Assembly: GCA_045592785.1 (NCBI GenBank)
Contig: JAZNVL010000055.1
Location: 1-64,000 of the forward strand
DNA: 64,000 nucleotides
Direction of reading: 5' to 3'
From: RGIG8244 sp045592785
Lineage (GTDB): Bacteria > Verrucomicrobiota > Lentisphaeria > Victivallales > UBA1829
This document shows, piece after piece, positions 34,188 to 42,673 of this stretch (its first letter is position 1; every line of letters starts with the position of its first letter). Made by a program: the position numbers and the translations under genes. The notes under the pieces were generated by a model. The model worked only from the letters and a program-made list of their open reading frames with translations, made no database searches and was not told the DNA's origin.

Positions 34188-35708
34188 ATGGCGAACCAAC
34201 TCCCCGAATATCTGCAAGATTCTTTTATCCGTAAATATTGCGAATACGCCTCCGTTGATACAGCGTTGACCGATGAGATCATTTACTGGAAAGAACAGCT
34301 CATCGCCAATGAGGACGCACTGGAAAAAATCAAACAGTATCATGAACGGTTCATCCAGCAGAAAATGGCGTATAAGGATGTCTTCCCCGAAAACCCGAAA
34401 CTCATCGAAACCTTCGGCGGAAATATCGCCGGGACCATGTTGTTCCTTCTCGTCCTCTCCGGACTTCCCTGGACCATCGCGGAATATCAGCGCAGAGGTT
34501 GGGATGACACCATCTGCCGGGAAACGTTCCGGGATATGGGGATCTGGTCCAGACACAATAAACGCAACACGGGGAACACCGGGCTCACCTGGACCATCGT
34601 GGGCTGGTTCGCCGGACACCTCAAATTATCGCTCGTGGGATTCGGCAGACTCCAGTTCAATGTCAGCATGAATATGCCCGAAGGGATCACCTTCTTCCGG
34701 AATAAAAAGACGTCACGCATCCTCGCGCTCGTTTCCAATGACAAACAGCGTTTCACCGCCGCCGGGCTCCCCGACGATCTCCAGGAAGAACCCTCCCCGA
34801 ACTGCTGGTACACCACCTGGCAGGAAACCGATGCTCTCTGGATCGGACACCCCATCAAGCCGGATGGCTATGTACTTCCCCACAAAGCCACGCTGACGAA
34901 ACGTGACTGGGAGATCATTTTGAAAGAAGGCGATCCGGTGATCAACACACACATTCCGGAAGCCGGCCCCATGACGCCGGAAATGGTGTTGGATTCCCGC
35001 CGCCGTGCTGCCGCATTTTTCGCAAAACATCTCCCGGAATATCATTGGAAAGCATTCTTTTGCGAATCCTGGCTCCTGGATCCCCAGCTGAACGAGATCC
35101 TTTCCCCCACCTCAAATATCGCCGTGTACCGCAAACGGAGTTACCTCATCCCCTGCGATTTAGGAGAAGCCGATACCATCTGGCGGTGTCTCGGACAACA
35201 GGCTGTGGATCACGGGGTGGATGCCGTCCCTCACACCACCGGACTGCAGAAAGCCATCGCCGCATTCGTCAAGAGCGGGCGGAAATTCCATTGCGGCTCC
35301 TCCGTTCTGTTCCCGGAAGATGTGGAAAAAGACGATCCCTACCACTTTCCCGATGGCGGAACCGATGACTTCGCCTGTACCTGTTGCGGTGCCTGTTGCC
35401 GCTGGGAGGGCCCGGTCCGCGTGACGGCGGAAGAAGTCCGTAGGATCGCGGAATATTTGCAGATCCCGGAAGCGGAATTTCTGGAAAAACATACGATCCT
35501 CGCCGCAGACCGCCGTTCCCTCTCGTTGAAAGAACGTGCCGATGGCTCCTGCATTTATTACGATCCGGAGACATTCTTGTGCCGGATCCAGGCAGTGAAG
35601 CCGAAACAGTGCAGTGACTTCCCTTTCAACTGGAAATTCAAGGACTGGCAGTATTATTGTCCCGGCTCCGATGCAAAGGAACAGAAAAAAGACGGAACAA
35701 ACATCTGA
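34188..35708 (+). CDS. Fusion of an acyltransferase-type domain with a YkgJ-family Cys cluster domain
   Basis: 506 residues. The N-terminal ~370 residues resemble the two-part acyltransferase family (DUF5596-like). A helical N-part (YQRRGWDDTICRETFRDM) is followed by a GNAT-like part with the characteristic GDPVINTHIPEAGPM and FCESWLLDPQL. The C-terminal ~110 residues are a YkgJ-type zinc/iron-chelating domain (CTCCGACCRW, then CRIQAVKPKQCSDFPF). ATG at 34188 follows AAAAGGAA at 8 nt. The open frame extends upstream to 33138, but only as antisense to mrp. Function unknown; the Cys domain might bind metal. Confidence 0.7.
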   Translation: MANQLPEYLQDSFIRKYCEYASVDTALTDEIIYWKEQLIANEDALEKIKQYHERFIQQKMAYKDVFPENPKLIETFGGNIAGTMLFLLVLSGLPWTIAEYQRRGWDDTICRETFRDMGIWSRHNKRNTGNTGLTWTIVGWFAGHLKLSLVGFGRLQFNVSMNMPEGITFFRNKKTSRILALVSNDKQRFTAAGLPDDLQEEPSPNCWYTTWQETDALWIGHPIKPDGYVLPHKATLTKRDWEIILKEGDPVINTHIPEAGPMTPEMVLDSRRRAAAFFAKHLPEYHWKAFFCESWLLDPQLNEILSPTSNIAVYRKRSYLIPCDLGEADTIWRCLGQQAVDHGVDAVPHTTGLQKAIAAFVKSGRKFHCGSSVLFPEDVEKDDPYHFPDGGTDDFACTCCGACCRWEGPVRVTAEEVRRIAEYLQIPEAEFLEKHTILAADRRSLSLKERADGSCIYYDPETFLCRIQAVKPKQCSDFPFNWKFKDWQYYCPGSDAKEQKKDGTNI

Positions 35709-35734
35709 TTTCCTGTAATTCTTGCGAAAACGAC

Positions 35735-35763
35735 TTGAAAAAACGGCAAACATGCTGTAAATT
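35735..35763 (+). promoter_or_regulatory. Candidate promoter of proB-miaB
   Basis: TTGAAA (35735-35740), 17 bp, TAAATT (35758-35763). It is 48 bp upstream of the proB ATG, and AAGGAG lies at 35795-35800. Confidence 0.45.
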
Positions 35764-35810
35764 AACAGGATGTATTTTTCAGCGTAAATCTGTGAAGGAG
35801 AATGTGCAAA

Positions 35811-36935
35811 ATGGCGGATATGATCCGGAAAAAATTGATCGGTAATTGCAAACGTGTCGTCGTCAAGGCGGGGACAAGACTCCTCACGGATCCCCAATCC
35901 ATGCCCGCGCTCGTCAAACAGATCGCCGCCATCCGGCAATCCGGCAGACAGGTGATCCTGGTCTCGTCCGGTGCCGTCGGCATGGGTATGAAACTCCTGG
36001 GCATGACAAAACGCCCCCATCACTTGTCCGAGATCCAGGCACTTGCCGCCATGGGACAGGTCAAACTGATGTCCATGTACGAAGAAGAATGTCTGAAATA
36101 CGGATTCCGGGCGGCACAGCTTCTTCTCACGGCGGATGATTTGCGTTCCCGGGAACGGCATCTGAACGCCATGAACTGTATCGAAGCATTGCTTTCCAAA
36201 GATATCCTCCCCGTCATCAACGAAAATGACCCCGTCTCCGTGGATGAACTCAAATTCGGCGATAATGATACCCTGGCATCCTACCTCGGCAGTATGGTCC
36301 GCGCCGACCTCACCATTATCCTGACAACCGTGAACGGGTTGCTGCAACCCAATCCCGACGGGACACTCGGGGATCGCATCCCGCTGGTCCAGGGTGTTAC
36401 CCGCGAACAACGGGAAATGGCGACCGGGACCGATGACGGCAACACCTCCATCGGCGGCATGATCACCAAGATCCGGGCGGCAGAGATCCTGAACGAATCC
36501 GGCGATACACTCTGGATCGCATCCGGTCTGATGCCTGATATCCTCCAGAAGATCTTCGCCGCCGAAGACGTGGGGACCGTATTCCTGCCCGCCGAAGGGA
36601 TCCACAAACTGGAAGCGAAGAAACGCTGGATCGCCGTCTTTTCCAAAATCAGCGGAGTGCTTACCGTGGATGAAGGGGCAAAACGTGCCATCGAACGGCG
36701 CGCCGGCAGTCTGCTTCCCTCCGGTGTCACGAAAGTGAAAGGCACATTCAAACGCGGGGATGTATTGGAGATCCGGGATTCCGCCGGTGACGTCATCGCG
36801 CGCGGGCAGACCAACTTCTCTTCCGCCGAATGCAGAAAACTCGCCGGATGTCACAGCAATGAGATCCGCGGCATTCTCGGTTGCGATGCGGAAGAAGAGA
36901 TCATTCACCGGAACTCTCTGGCTGTGGTGCACTGA
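35811..36935 (+). CDS. proB: Glutamate 5-kinase
   Basis: First enzyme of proline synthesis. The amino-acid kinase domain (about 8-255) has VVVKAGTRLLTD, VSSGAVGMGMKLLG, INENDPVSVDELKFGDND and the phosphate-binding GGMITKIRAAEIL. A C-terminal PUA domain (about 275-355) is present, giving 374 aa, the long form. ATG at 35802 is too close to AAGGAG, so ATG at 35811, 10 nt away, is preferred. proA is not adjacent. It is followed after 2 bp by miaB. Confidence 0.93.
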   Translation: MADMIRKKLIGNCKRVVVKAGTRLLTDPQSMPALVKQIAAIRQSGRQVILVSSGAVGMGMKLLGMTKRPHHLSEIQALAAMGQVKLMSMYEEECLKYGFRAAQLLLTADDLRSRERHLNAMNCIEALLSKDILPVINENDPVSVDELKFGDNDTLASYLGSMVRADLTIILTTVNGLLQPNPDGTLGDRIPLVQGVTREQREMATGTDDGNTSIGGMITKIRAAEILNESGDTLWIASGLMPDILQKIFAAEDVGTVFLPAEGIHKLEAKKRWIAVFSKISGVLTVDEGAKRAIERRAGSLLPSGVTKVKGTFKRGDVLEIRDSAGDVIARGQTNFSSAECRKLAGCHSNEIRGILGCDAEEEIIHRNSLAVVH

Positions 36936-36937
36936 TT

Positions 36938-38284
36938 ATGAAATTCTATATCAAAACATACGGCTGTCAGATGAATGAGCGGGACTCCGATTCCGCGGCT
37001 GCGCTTCTCAACGCCGCCGGACATGTCTGTGTCGCCAACGAAGAAGATGCCGATCTTTTCATCATGAATACATGCAGTGTCCGGGAACAGGCAGAACGCA
37101 AAGCCATCGGTAAACTGGGCATCATGAAACGGCTTAAAGAGAAGAAGCCCGCCATGATCTTCGGTATCATGGGCTGTATGGCGCAGAGTCGAGGCGAAGA
37201 ACTGCTCAAATCCATCCCCCATCTCGATTTCGCACTCGGGACCGATCAGATCCATACCATCCCCGATCTCGTGGAAGACATCCGGAAGAAACGGGAAAAA
37301 GTTTATAGCGGCGACCGTTGCGGCGCGGATACCCCGGGCATCGATTCCCATCGGTTCGTCCCCGGCGAAAAACAGTATTCCGCGTTCGTTTCCATCATGC
37401 GCGGATGTTCCAGATTCTGCAGTTATTGTATCGTACCCTTCGTCCGCGGACCCGAACGCAGCCGCAGCATGGACTCCATTGTGGCGGAATGCCGGATGCT
37501 GGCGGAACGTGGAGTGAAAGAAATCACACTTCTGGGACAGAACGTTGCCGCTTACGGCATGGATAATACCGCGCCCCCGCCGCCTCCCGGAGTTTCACCC
37601 TTCGCCGAACTGCTGGAAGCCGTCAATGCCATCGCAGGTATCGAACGGATCCGTTTCACTTCGCCCCATCCGGCGTTCTTCAATGACAGACTCATTCATG
37701 CCGTGGCGGAACTGCCCAAGGTGTGCAAATGTATTCACCTTCCCCTGCAGTCCGGATCCGATCCCGTACTCAAACGGATGAACCGGCCTTATACCGCGGA
37801 ACAATATCTCTATGTCATCCGGTCGCTCCGCGCTCTGGTCCCGGAAATCACGTTCTCCACCGATGTCATCGTCGGATTCCCCGGGGAAACGCAGGAAGAT
37901 TTCGAAGCAACCAGGCGGGTCATGGCGGAAGCCGCTTACGATAACGCTTACATCTTCAAATACTCTCCCCGCAAAGGTACACGATCCGCGAAATGGGAAG
38001 ATGATGTCCCGCAGGAAGTCAAAGAGGAACGGAACCGGATCCTCCTGGAAGATATGGAAGCCTCCCTGGAAAAACGGAACGCGTCTCTGGCAGGAAGAAC
38101 CTTTGATGTTCTGGCGGAAGGCCCCAGCAAACGCAATCCCAACCGCTGGCAGGGGCGTACCGATACATTCAAAAACGTGGTGTTCCTGCCCCCGCCCGGG
38201 GTAAAGGAAGGGGATATCGTCCCTGTCACGATCCGGCGGACGACGGCAATGACATTATACGGAGATATTCCCGAAGGCATGTAA
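36938..38284 (+). CDS. miaB: tRNA-2-methylthio-N6-dimethylallyladenosine synthase
   Basis: Radical-SAM methylthiotransferase modifying A37 of tRNAs. The N-terminal UPF0004 domain has TYGCQMNERDS, NTCSVREQAE and GIMGCMAQ, which supply three Cys for one cluster. The radical SAM motif is CSRFCSYC. The core also shows LPLQSGSDPVLKRMNR and VGFPGETQEDFE, and a C-terminal TRAM domain (about 375-445) is present. ATG at 36938 begins the canonical KFYIKTYGCQMN. The gap to proB is 2 bp, so they are cotranscribed. Confidence 0.95.
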   Translation: MKFYIKTYGCQMNERDSDSAAALLNAAGHVCVANEEDADLFIMNTCSVREQAERKAIGKLGIMKRLKEKKPAMIFGIMGCMAQSRGEELLKSIPHLDFALGTDQIHTIPDLVEDIRKKREKVYSGDRCGADTPGIDSHRFVPGEKQYSAFVSIMRGCSRFCSYCIVPFVRGPERSRSMDSIVAECRMLAERGVKEITLLGQNVAAYGMDNTAPPPPPGVSPFAELLEAVNAIAGIERIRFTSPHPAFFNDRLIHAVAELPKVCKCIHLPLQSGSDPVLKRMNRPYTAEQYLYVIRSLRALVPEITFSTDVIVGFPGETQEDFEATRRVMAEAAYDNAYIFKYSPRKGTRSAKWEDDVPQEVKEERNRILLEDMEASLEKRNASLAGRTFDVLAEGPSKRNPNRWQGRTDTFKNVVFLPPPGVKEGDIVPVTIRRTTAMTLYGDIPEGM

Positions 38285-38305
38285 TATAAACGAAGGCAAG
38301 AAATT

Positions 38306-39598
38306 ATGTCAGACTTTTTTCACGATATTGCGGAGAAGAAACGGTTCCTCCCGCTGTTCATTTCCATGATGATCCTGTATGCCGCATCTTATTTCCAACG
38401 GACATCCATCCCCGGTACTCTTTTCAATGATTTCCAGGCGGAATACGGTTTCTCCGCCGCACAGATCGCCAGCCTCGGGTCCTCTTACGTTTACATCTAC
38501 GCGTTCTTCCAGCTCGTCATGGGGATGCTGGTCGATAAATACTGCGGATTGCGGGTCGTCACCTTCGCCGGGATCCTTTTCGTCGTCGGTGCGCTCGGAT
38601 TTCCCTTCGTCTGCGGAAATCTCATCGCCATGTGTTTCTTCCGGTTCCTGTGCGGAATGGGATCAAGCGCGCTTTATTTGAGTCTTGTCAAAGAAACGGA
38701 CCGGCTTTTCGGACGGAAAAATTACGCCGTCATGAGCGGGATCGTTTACTTTACCGGGTATTCCGGCGGATTGTTCGGAACCATGCCTTATGCCATCCTC
38801 AAACAGCATTTCAACTGGAACAGCATCCTCATTCTGGTGGGCTTCATCTCCCTGGGACTCTATATGGTCTTCCTTTTGAGTAAACGGAATATCCCGGCTG
38901 CACCCATCGCACCGAAACCCATTTCCCTGCGTCCGCTTTATTTCCTGATCAAAAATCCCTATTCCTGGCTCGTCATGTTCTGCGGAACGGTCAACTTCTG
39001 CTGCTACTTCACCATCCAGACCGTGTTCGGCATGAAATTCCTGCAGGACTTCGTCGGTATGTCGGCGGCGGCAGCATCCACCACCGTATTCTCTCTCACG
39101 CTGGTGTGTATGTTTACACTCCTCGGCGGCGGCATCTTCACCCGGATGATCGGAAACAGACGGAAACCCCTGCTGATCTTTGCGTGCAGTTCCTGTCTTG
39201 CCTCCACCGTTCTGATGCTGGCAGCGGCATACTTCCGTCTGCCCGCGTTCTGCTTTGTCACAGGATATATTCTATTCGCATTCGCTTCCGGATTCTCCGC
39301 CATTTTCTCCATCGCGAATCAGGAAGTCAATACCGCAGACACCATCACGCAGTCCGCCGGATGTATCAATATGTTCAACTATCTTTCCGTTGCCATCTTC
39401 TCACAGCTCATCGGGTTGTTCCTGGACCAGTATATCACCCCGGAAATGCTGACAGAAGGAAAGGCGGTCATCTATCCCGCGTCCGCGTACACCACGCTCT
39501 TTGTACTGCTGCTGATCCCCACCACCATTTCCGTGATATGCTCCACATTCATCCCGGAAACCAGAGGACATTTCCTGCGCCGTTCTGCAAAAGCATGA
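38306..39598 (+). CDS. MFS transporter
   Basis: 430 residues with about twelve hydrophobic segments in two halves and a central loop near 200-215. The segment VDKYCGLRVVTFAG after TM2 resembles the MFS DRxGRR loop. A second loop, GNRRKPLL, follows TM8. It resembles sugar-phosphate or organic-anion type MFS proteins, but the substrate is not evident. It starts 21 bp after miaB and is probably in the proB-miaB unit. No terminator is seen in the 17 bp before the convergent FNT gene. Confidence 0.85.
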   Translation: MSDFFHDIAEKKRFLPLFISMMILYAASYFQRTSIPGTLFNDFQAEYGFSAAQIASLGSSYVYIYAFFQLVMGMLVDKYCGLRVVTFAGILFVVGALGFPFVCGNLIAMCFFRFLCGMGSSALYLSLVKETDRLFGRKNYAVMSGIVYFTGYSGGLFGTMPYAILKQHFNWNSILILVGFISLGLYMVFLLSKRNIPAAPIAPKPISLRPLYFLIKNPYSWLVMFCGTVNFCCYFTIQTVFGMKFLQDFVGMSAAAASTTVFSLTLVCMFTLLGGGIFTRMIGNRRKPLLIFACSSCLASTVLMLAAAYFRLPAFCFVTGYILFAFASGFSAIFSIANQEVNTADTITQSAGCINMFNYLSVAIFSQLIGLFLDQYITPEMLTEGKAVIYPASAYTTLFVLLLIPTTISVICSTFIPETRGHFLRRSAKA

Positions 39599-39615
39599 CC
39601 GGCGCAGACCTTACA

Positions 39616-40272
39616 TCATTTCCGCAGCATATCGGCAGCCGGAAGCAACATACCGCCCACGGAATTGCCTAATGTCATGAGCAGGGTCAATCCCAGAACA
39701 TGCCAGCTCCATACACCCGCCGCCGAAAAGTAATACATGTTGGCGATACAGTGTTCGAACCCGCTCAAAATAAAGACCACCACGCAGAGAAATACGTTGG
39801 TCATACGGATCACAGGCGCAAGTTCCTCACGACGGAATGTTTCCACCGCAAGATACATCAGGATCCCGCAGAAAAATGCCAGGATGAACAGACTCCATAA
39901 CCCGTCCGCCATCTTCACTTCACAGATCTTTGACACCTTTTCACCAATACCGAGTGCCGCAAAAGAACGGCTGGACCGGACCGCTGCGCCCACGGCATAA
40001 CAGCCCGTCAGGTTCCCCAGCCAGATCAACGCCAACACAACAAGATAAGACGGGAAATTACGTCCCTGGACCGCAAGATAACCCACCGCGCCCGTATAAA
40101 GTTTGAACCCGTTGCACACGATCGTCAACAATCCGAAACCGAACAGGAATGCCCCCAGTACGGTGATCGGACAAGCCAGGTAAACGGTTCCCGCGATCCC
40201 GATGAAAAGACCCGCCAATATTGCATTCAGATAAATTTTCCAACTTTCGACCAATGACGGCAGTTTCGACAT
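39616..40272 (-). CDS. Formate/nitrite transporter (FNT) family channel
   Basis: 218 residues with six hydrophobic segments. FNT hallmarks are GLFIGIAGTVYLA, the segment GNLTGCYAVG, and GFEHCIANMYYF near TM5 (the conserved F-E-H-x-x-A-N-M). FNT channels pass formate, nitrite, acetate or hydrosulfide; a gut anaerobe would most plausibly use formate (inference). ATG at 40272 is preceded by AAGGAG; the upstream 18 in-frame codons extend into the promoter region. The cytoplasmic N-terminus is short. Confidence 0.88.
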   Translation of the reverse strand: MSKLPSLVESWKIYLNAILAGLFIGIAGTVYLACPITVLGAFLFGFGLLTIVCNGFKLYTGAVGYLAVQGRNFPSYLVVLALIWLGNLTGCYAVGAAVRSSRSFAALGIGEKVSKICEVKMADGLWSLFILAFFCGILMYLAVETFRREELAPVIRMTNVFLCVVVFILSGFEHCIANMYYFSAAGVWSWHVLGLTLLMTLGNSVGGMLLPAADMLRK

Positions 40273-40307
40273 TTTCTTTCTCTCCTTATGTTCCGCTGTG
40301 TTCCCGT

Positions 40308-40336
40308 AATATAGTACATATATCATACATTTTCAA
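40308..40336 (-). promoter_or_regulatory. Promoter of the FNT channel gene
   Basis: On the minus strand TTGAAA (40331-40336), 17 bp, TATATT (40308-40313), 36 bp upstream of the ATG at 40272. Confidence 0.55.
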
Positions 40337-40378
40337 TCCGGTAATCACAGTTTTTTCCCAAGTTTTATTTTTTGCCGC

Positions 40379-40407
40379 TTGACACTGTTTGTATATGAGT
40401 GTATAGT
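40379..40407 (+). promoter_or_regulatory. Promoter of the Gfo/Idh/MocA oxidoreductase gene
   Basis: Consensus TTGACA (40379-40384), 17-bp spacer, TATAGT (40402-40407), with the ATG 32 bp downstream. The best sigma70-type promoter in the window. Confidence 0.68.
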
Positions 40408-40438
40408 ACAGAAACTCCAATAAATAAGGATCTTTATC

Positions 40439-41440
40439 ATGAAAAAAATCGCTTTCGCAGGATGCGCTCACATTCATACACCTTCATTCGTCAGAGTCAT
40501 CAATGAATGCAGTGCAAATGTAACAGTCGCAAAAGTCTGGGATCATGCCCCCGCACGCGCTGAAGATAACGCAAAAAAACTCTCCGCCGCCGTCTGTCAG
40601 ACACCGGAGGAAATCGCTGATGATCCCGAAATCGCAGGAGTCATCATCACATCCGAAACCAATCGCCACAAAGAACTCGCGACCATGATGGCGAAAGCCG
40701 GGAAACATATCTTCGTGGAAAAACCTCTCGGATTCTCCGCGGATGATGCCAAAGAATTGGCAAAAGTCATCAAGGAAGCCGGCGTTTTCTTCCAGACCGG
40801 ATACTTTATGCGCGGCATCCCCCATTACCTCTTTATCAAACAGCTCATCGAAGAAAATGCCTTCGGTACCATTACACGGATCCGTCACTCCAACTGTCAC
40901 GGAGGGTCCATCGGCGGCTGGTTCGATGATGAATGGCGCTGGATGGCGGATCCCGCTATCGCCGGATGCGGTGCGTTCGGCGACCTGGGAACTCATTCCC
41001 TCGACATCATCATGTGGCTCATGGGACGACCCGATGCCGTTACCGCTTCCATTCATACCGTGACCGGACGCTATGGTGCTGACTGTGATGAATCCGGGGA
41101 AGCTCTGCTGGAATTCCCCTCCGGTGCGGTCGCAACATTTGCCGGCGGGTGGGTCGATCACTGTAATCCCGTCTCCTTCGAAATCAGCGGGACCAATGGT
41201 CATGCCGCCATCATCAAAGATAAACTCTATCTCTTCGGATGCGGAAGAGAAGATGCAAAGGGAGAAGAATGGACGCAACTCCCGGAATCGCTGCCCTCCC
41301 CGCTCCAACGGTTCATCGATCGCGTTCTCGGCAACGACGGACTCCTTATCACTGCCGATGAAGCCGCAGACCGCAATATCGTGATGGAAGCCGCCTACCG
41401 CTCCGCGCGCGAACACAAACGCGTGACCATTGAATACTGA
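40439..41440 (+). CDS. Gfo/Idh/MocA-family oxidoreductase
   Basis: 333 residues. The N-terminal Rossmann fold has KKIAFAGCAHIHTPSF in place of a typical GxGxxG. The conserved EKPLGFSADDAKEL (catalytic Lys in EKP) follows near residue 85, then the C-terminal GFO domain with GDLGTHSLDIIMWLMG. It probably acts on a sugar or inositol with NAD(P). AAGGA lies upstream of the ATG. It is a single-gene unit between its own promoter and a terminator. Confidence 0.87.
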   Translation: MKKIAFAGCAHIHTPSFVRVINECSANVTVAKVWDHAPARAEDNAKKLSAAVCQTPEEIADDPEIAGVIITSETNRHKELATMMAKAGKHIFVEKPLGFSADDAKELAKVIKEAGVFFQTGYFMRGIPHYLFIKQLIEENAFGTITRIRHSNCHGGSIGGWFDDEWRWMADPAIAGCGAFGDLGTHSLDIIMWLMGRPDAVTASIHTVTGRYGADCDESGEALLEFPSGAVATFAGGWVDHCNPVSFEISGTNGHAAIIKDKLYLFGCGREDAKGEEWTQLPESLPSPLQRFIDRVLGNDGLLITADEAADRNIVMEAAYRSAREHKRVTIEY

Positions 41441-41470
41441 TCCCCTGCAATCATCCATTTAAAATGAGAA

Positions 41471-41502
41471 AGCCGCGCAAGCAATTTTACGCGGCTTTTT
41501 TT
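41471..41502 (+). terminator. Intrinsic terminator after the oxidoreductase gene
   Basis: Stem AGCCGCG / CGCGGCT (41471-41477 and 41490-41496) with a 12-nt loop, followed by a run of T to 41502. It sits 31 bases after the stop codon. The convergent DegT gene ends at 41520, so the hairpin could serve both directions, though the T-run favours plus. Confidence 0.8.
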
Positions 41503-41519
41503 GTGTCGTTTCAAAACGG

Positions 41520-42644
41520 TCAGCGGACCACAGATGCCACCACTTGACCGATCTTGCGGATCGTATCACGATCCAGATAAGGATGCATCGGCAAGGCAAA
41601 AATATCTTTCGCACAGGCTTCCGTTACCGGGAAATCACCTTCCTTGTATCCGAGATATTCCATCGCTTTCAAGAGGTGCATCGGGATCGGATAATAACGG
41701 CCCGTCGGAATGTCATTCTGTTTCAACGCTTCCTGGATCTCCGCAAACTTCGGCGAACGCAGGCAGAACTGCGCCCACACGGAACGGTAGGAGGGCAGCA
41801 CATAAGGCAGTGTCACCAACCCATCCAGTTCTTCCATATACATCCGGACCACTTCCTGACGCATATCCAGTTCTTGCGGATACAACTTCATCTTCGCCAA
41901 CAGCACTGCCGCCTGGATCGTATCAAGACGCGCATTCAAGCCGAGACGTTCGTTGTTGTATTTGTCGTCCGCACTCCGGCCATGGACCAGAATGGAGTAC
42001 ATCTTTTCATAGAGCGCATCGTCATTGGTGAATACCGCACCGCCGTCACCATAACACCCAAGCGGTTTCGCCGGGAAGAAACTGGTACAGCCGATATCAC
42101 CCATGGAAGGCGCGACCGCACCGGTCGCATCCGTGGCGCCGAATCCCTGACAGGCATCCTGAATGATCTTAATTCCGTATTTTTCCGCCAGTGGGCGGAT
42201 CGCAGCATAATCAGCAGACTGCCCGAAAAGGTCGACCGTGATGATCGCTTTCAGATTCCATTTGCCCTCCGCACGGACCTTCAGAATGGTTTCTTCCAGT
42301 TTCACGGGGTCAATGTTATAAGTACGTTCATCAATGTCGGAAAACACCGGCGTCGCGCCGCACAATGCCACCGTTTCCGGTGTCGCAAAGAATGTGAACG
42401 GGGTGGTGATGACCGCATCACCGGGCCCGATGTCCATCGCCATCAGCGCCATCAGAAGAGCATCCGTGCCGCTGGAACAACTCAATGCGTATTTCACACC
42501 GGTATATTCCGCCAGCTTCTGGTCCAGCTCTTTCACTTCCGGTCCCAGGATGAAACATCCCGCTTCCAGAATGCGGTCGATCCCCGCCTTCACATCATCC
42601 CGAATCAGATTATACTGTGTTTTCAAATCAATAAAAGGAATCAT
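41520..42644 (-). CDS. DegT/DnrJ/EryC1/StrS-family sugar aminotransferase
   Basis: 374 residues, PLP-dependent. The PLP-binding Lys is in SFFPAKPLGCYGDGG, and QDACQGFGA and LFGQSADY flank it as in WbpE-type enzymes. It makes an aminosugar nucleotide for polysaccharide, LPS or protein glycosylation. ATG at 42644 begins the canonical IPFIDLKTQY; AAGGA lies 11 nt upstream. It starts 29 bp after the second secretin gene, so it is probably the last gene of the pilus-like operon. No other sugar-nucleotide gene is adjacent. Confidence 0.9.
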   Translation of the reverse strand: MIPFIDLKTQYNLIRDDVKAGIDRILEAGCFILGPEVKELDQKLAEYTGVKYALSCSSGTDALLMALMAMDIGPGDAVITTPFTFFATPETVALCGATPVFSDIDERTYNIDPVKLEETILKVRAEGKWNLKAIITVDLFGQSADYAAIRPLAEKYGIKIIQDACQGFGATDATGAVAPSMGDIGCTSFFPAKPLGCYGDGGAVFTNDDALYEKMYSILVHGRSADDKYNNERLGLNARLDTIQAAVLLAKMKLYPQELDMRQEVVRMYMEELDGLVTLPYVLPSYRSVWAQFCLRSPKFAEIQEALKQNDIPTGRYYPIPMHLLKAMEYLGYKEGDFPVTEACAKDIFALPMHPYLDRDTIRKIGQVVASVVR

Positions 42645-42673
42645 AAACTTGCCTGTCCTTCTGATTTCATACA

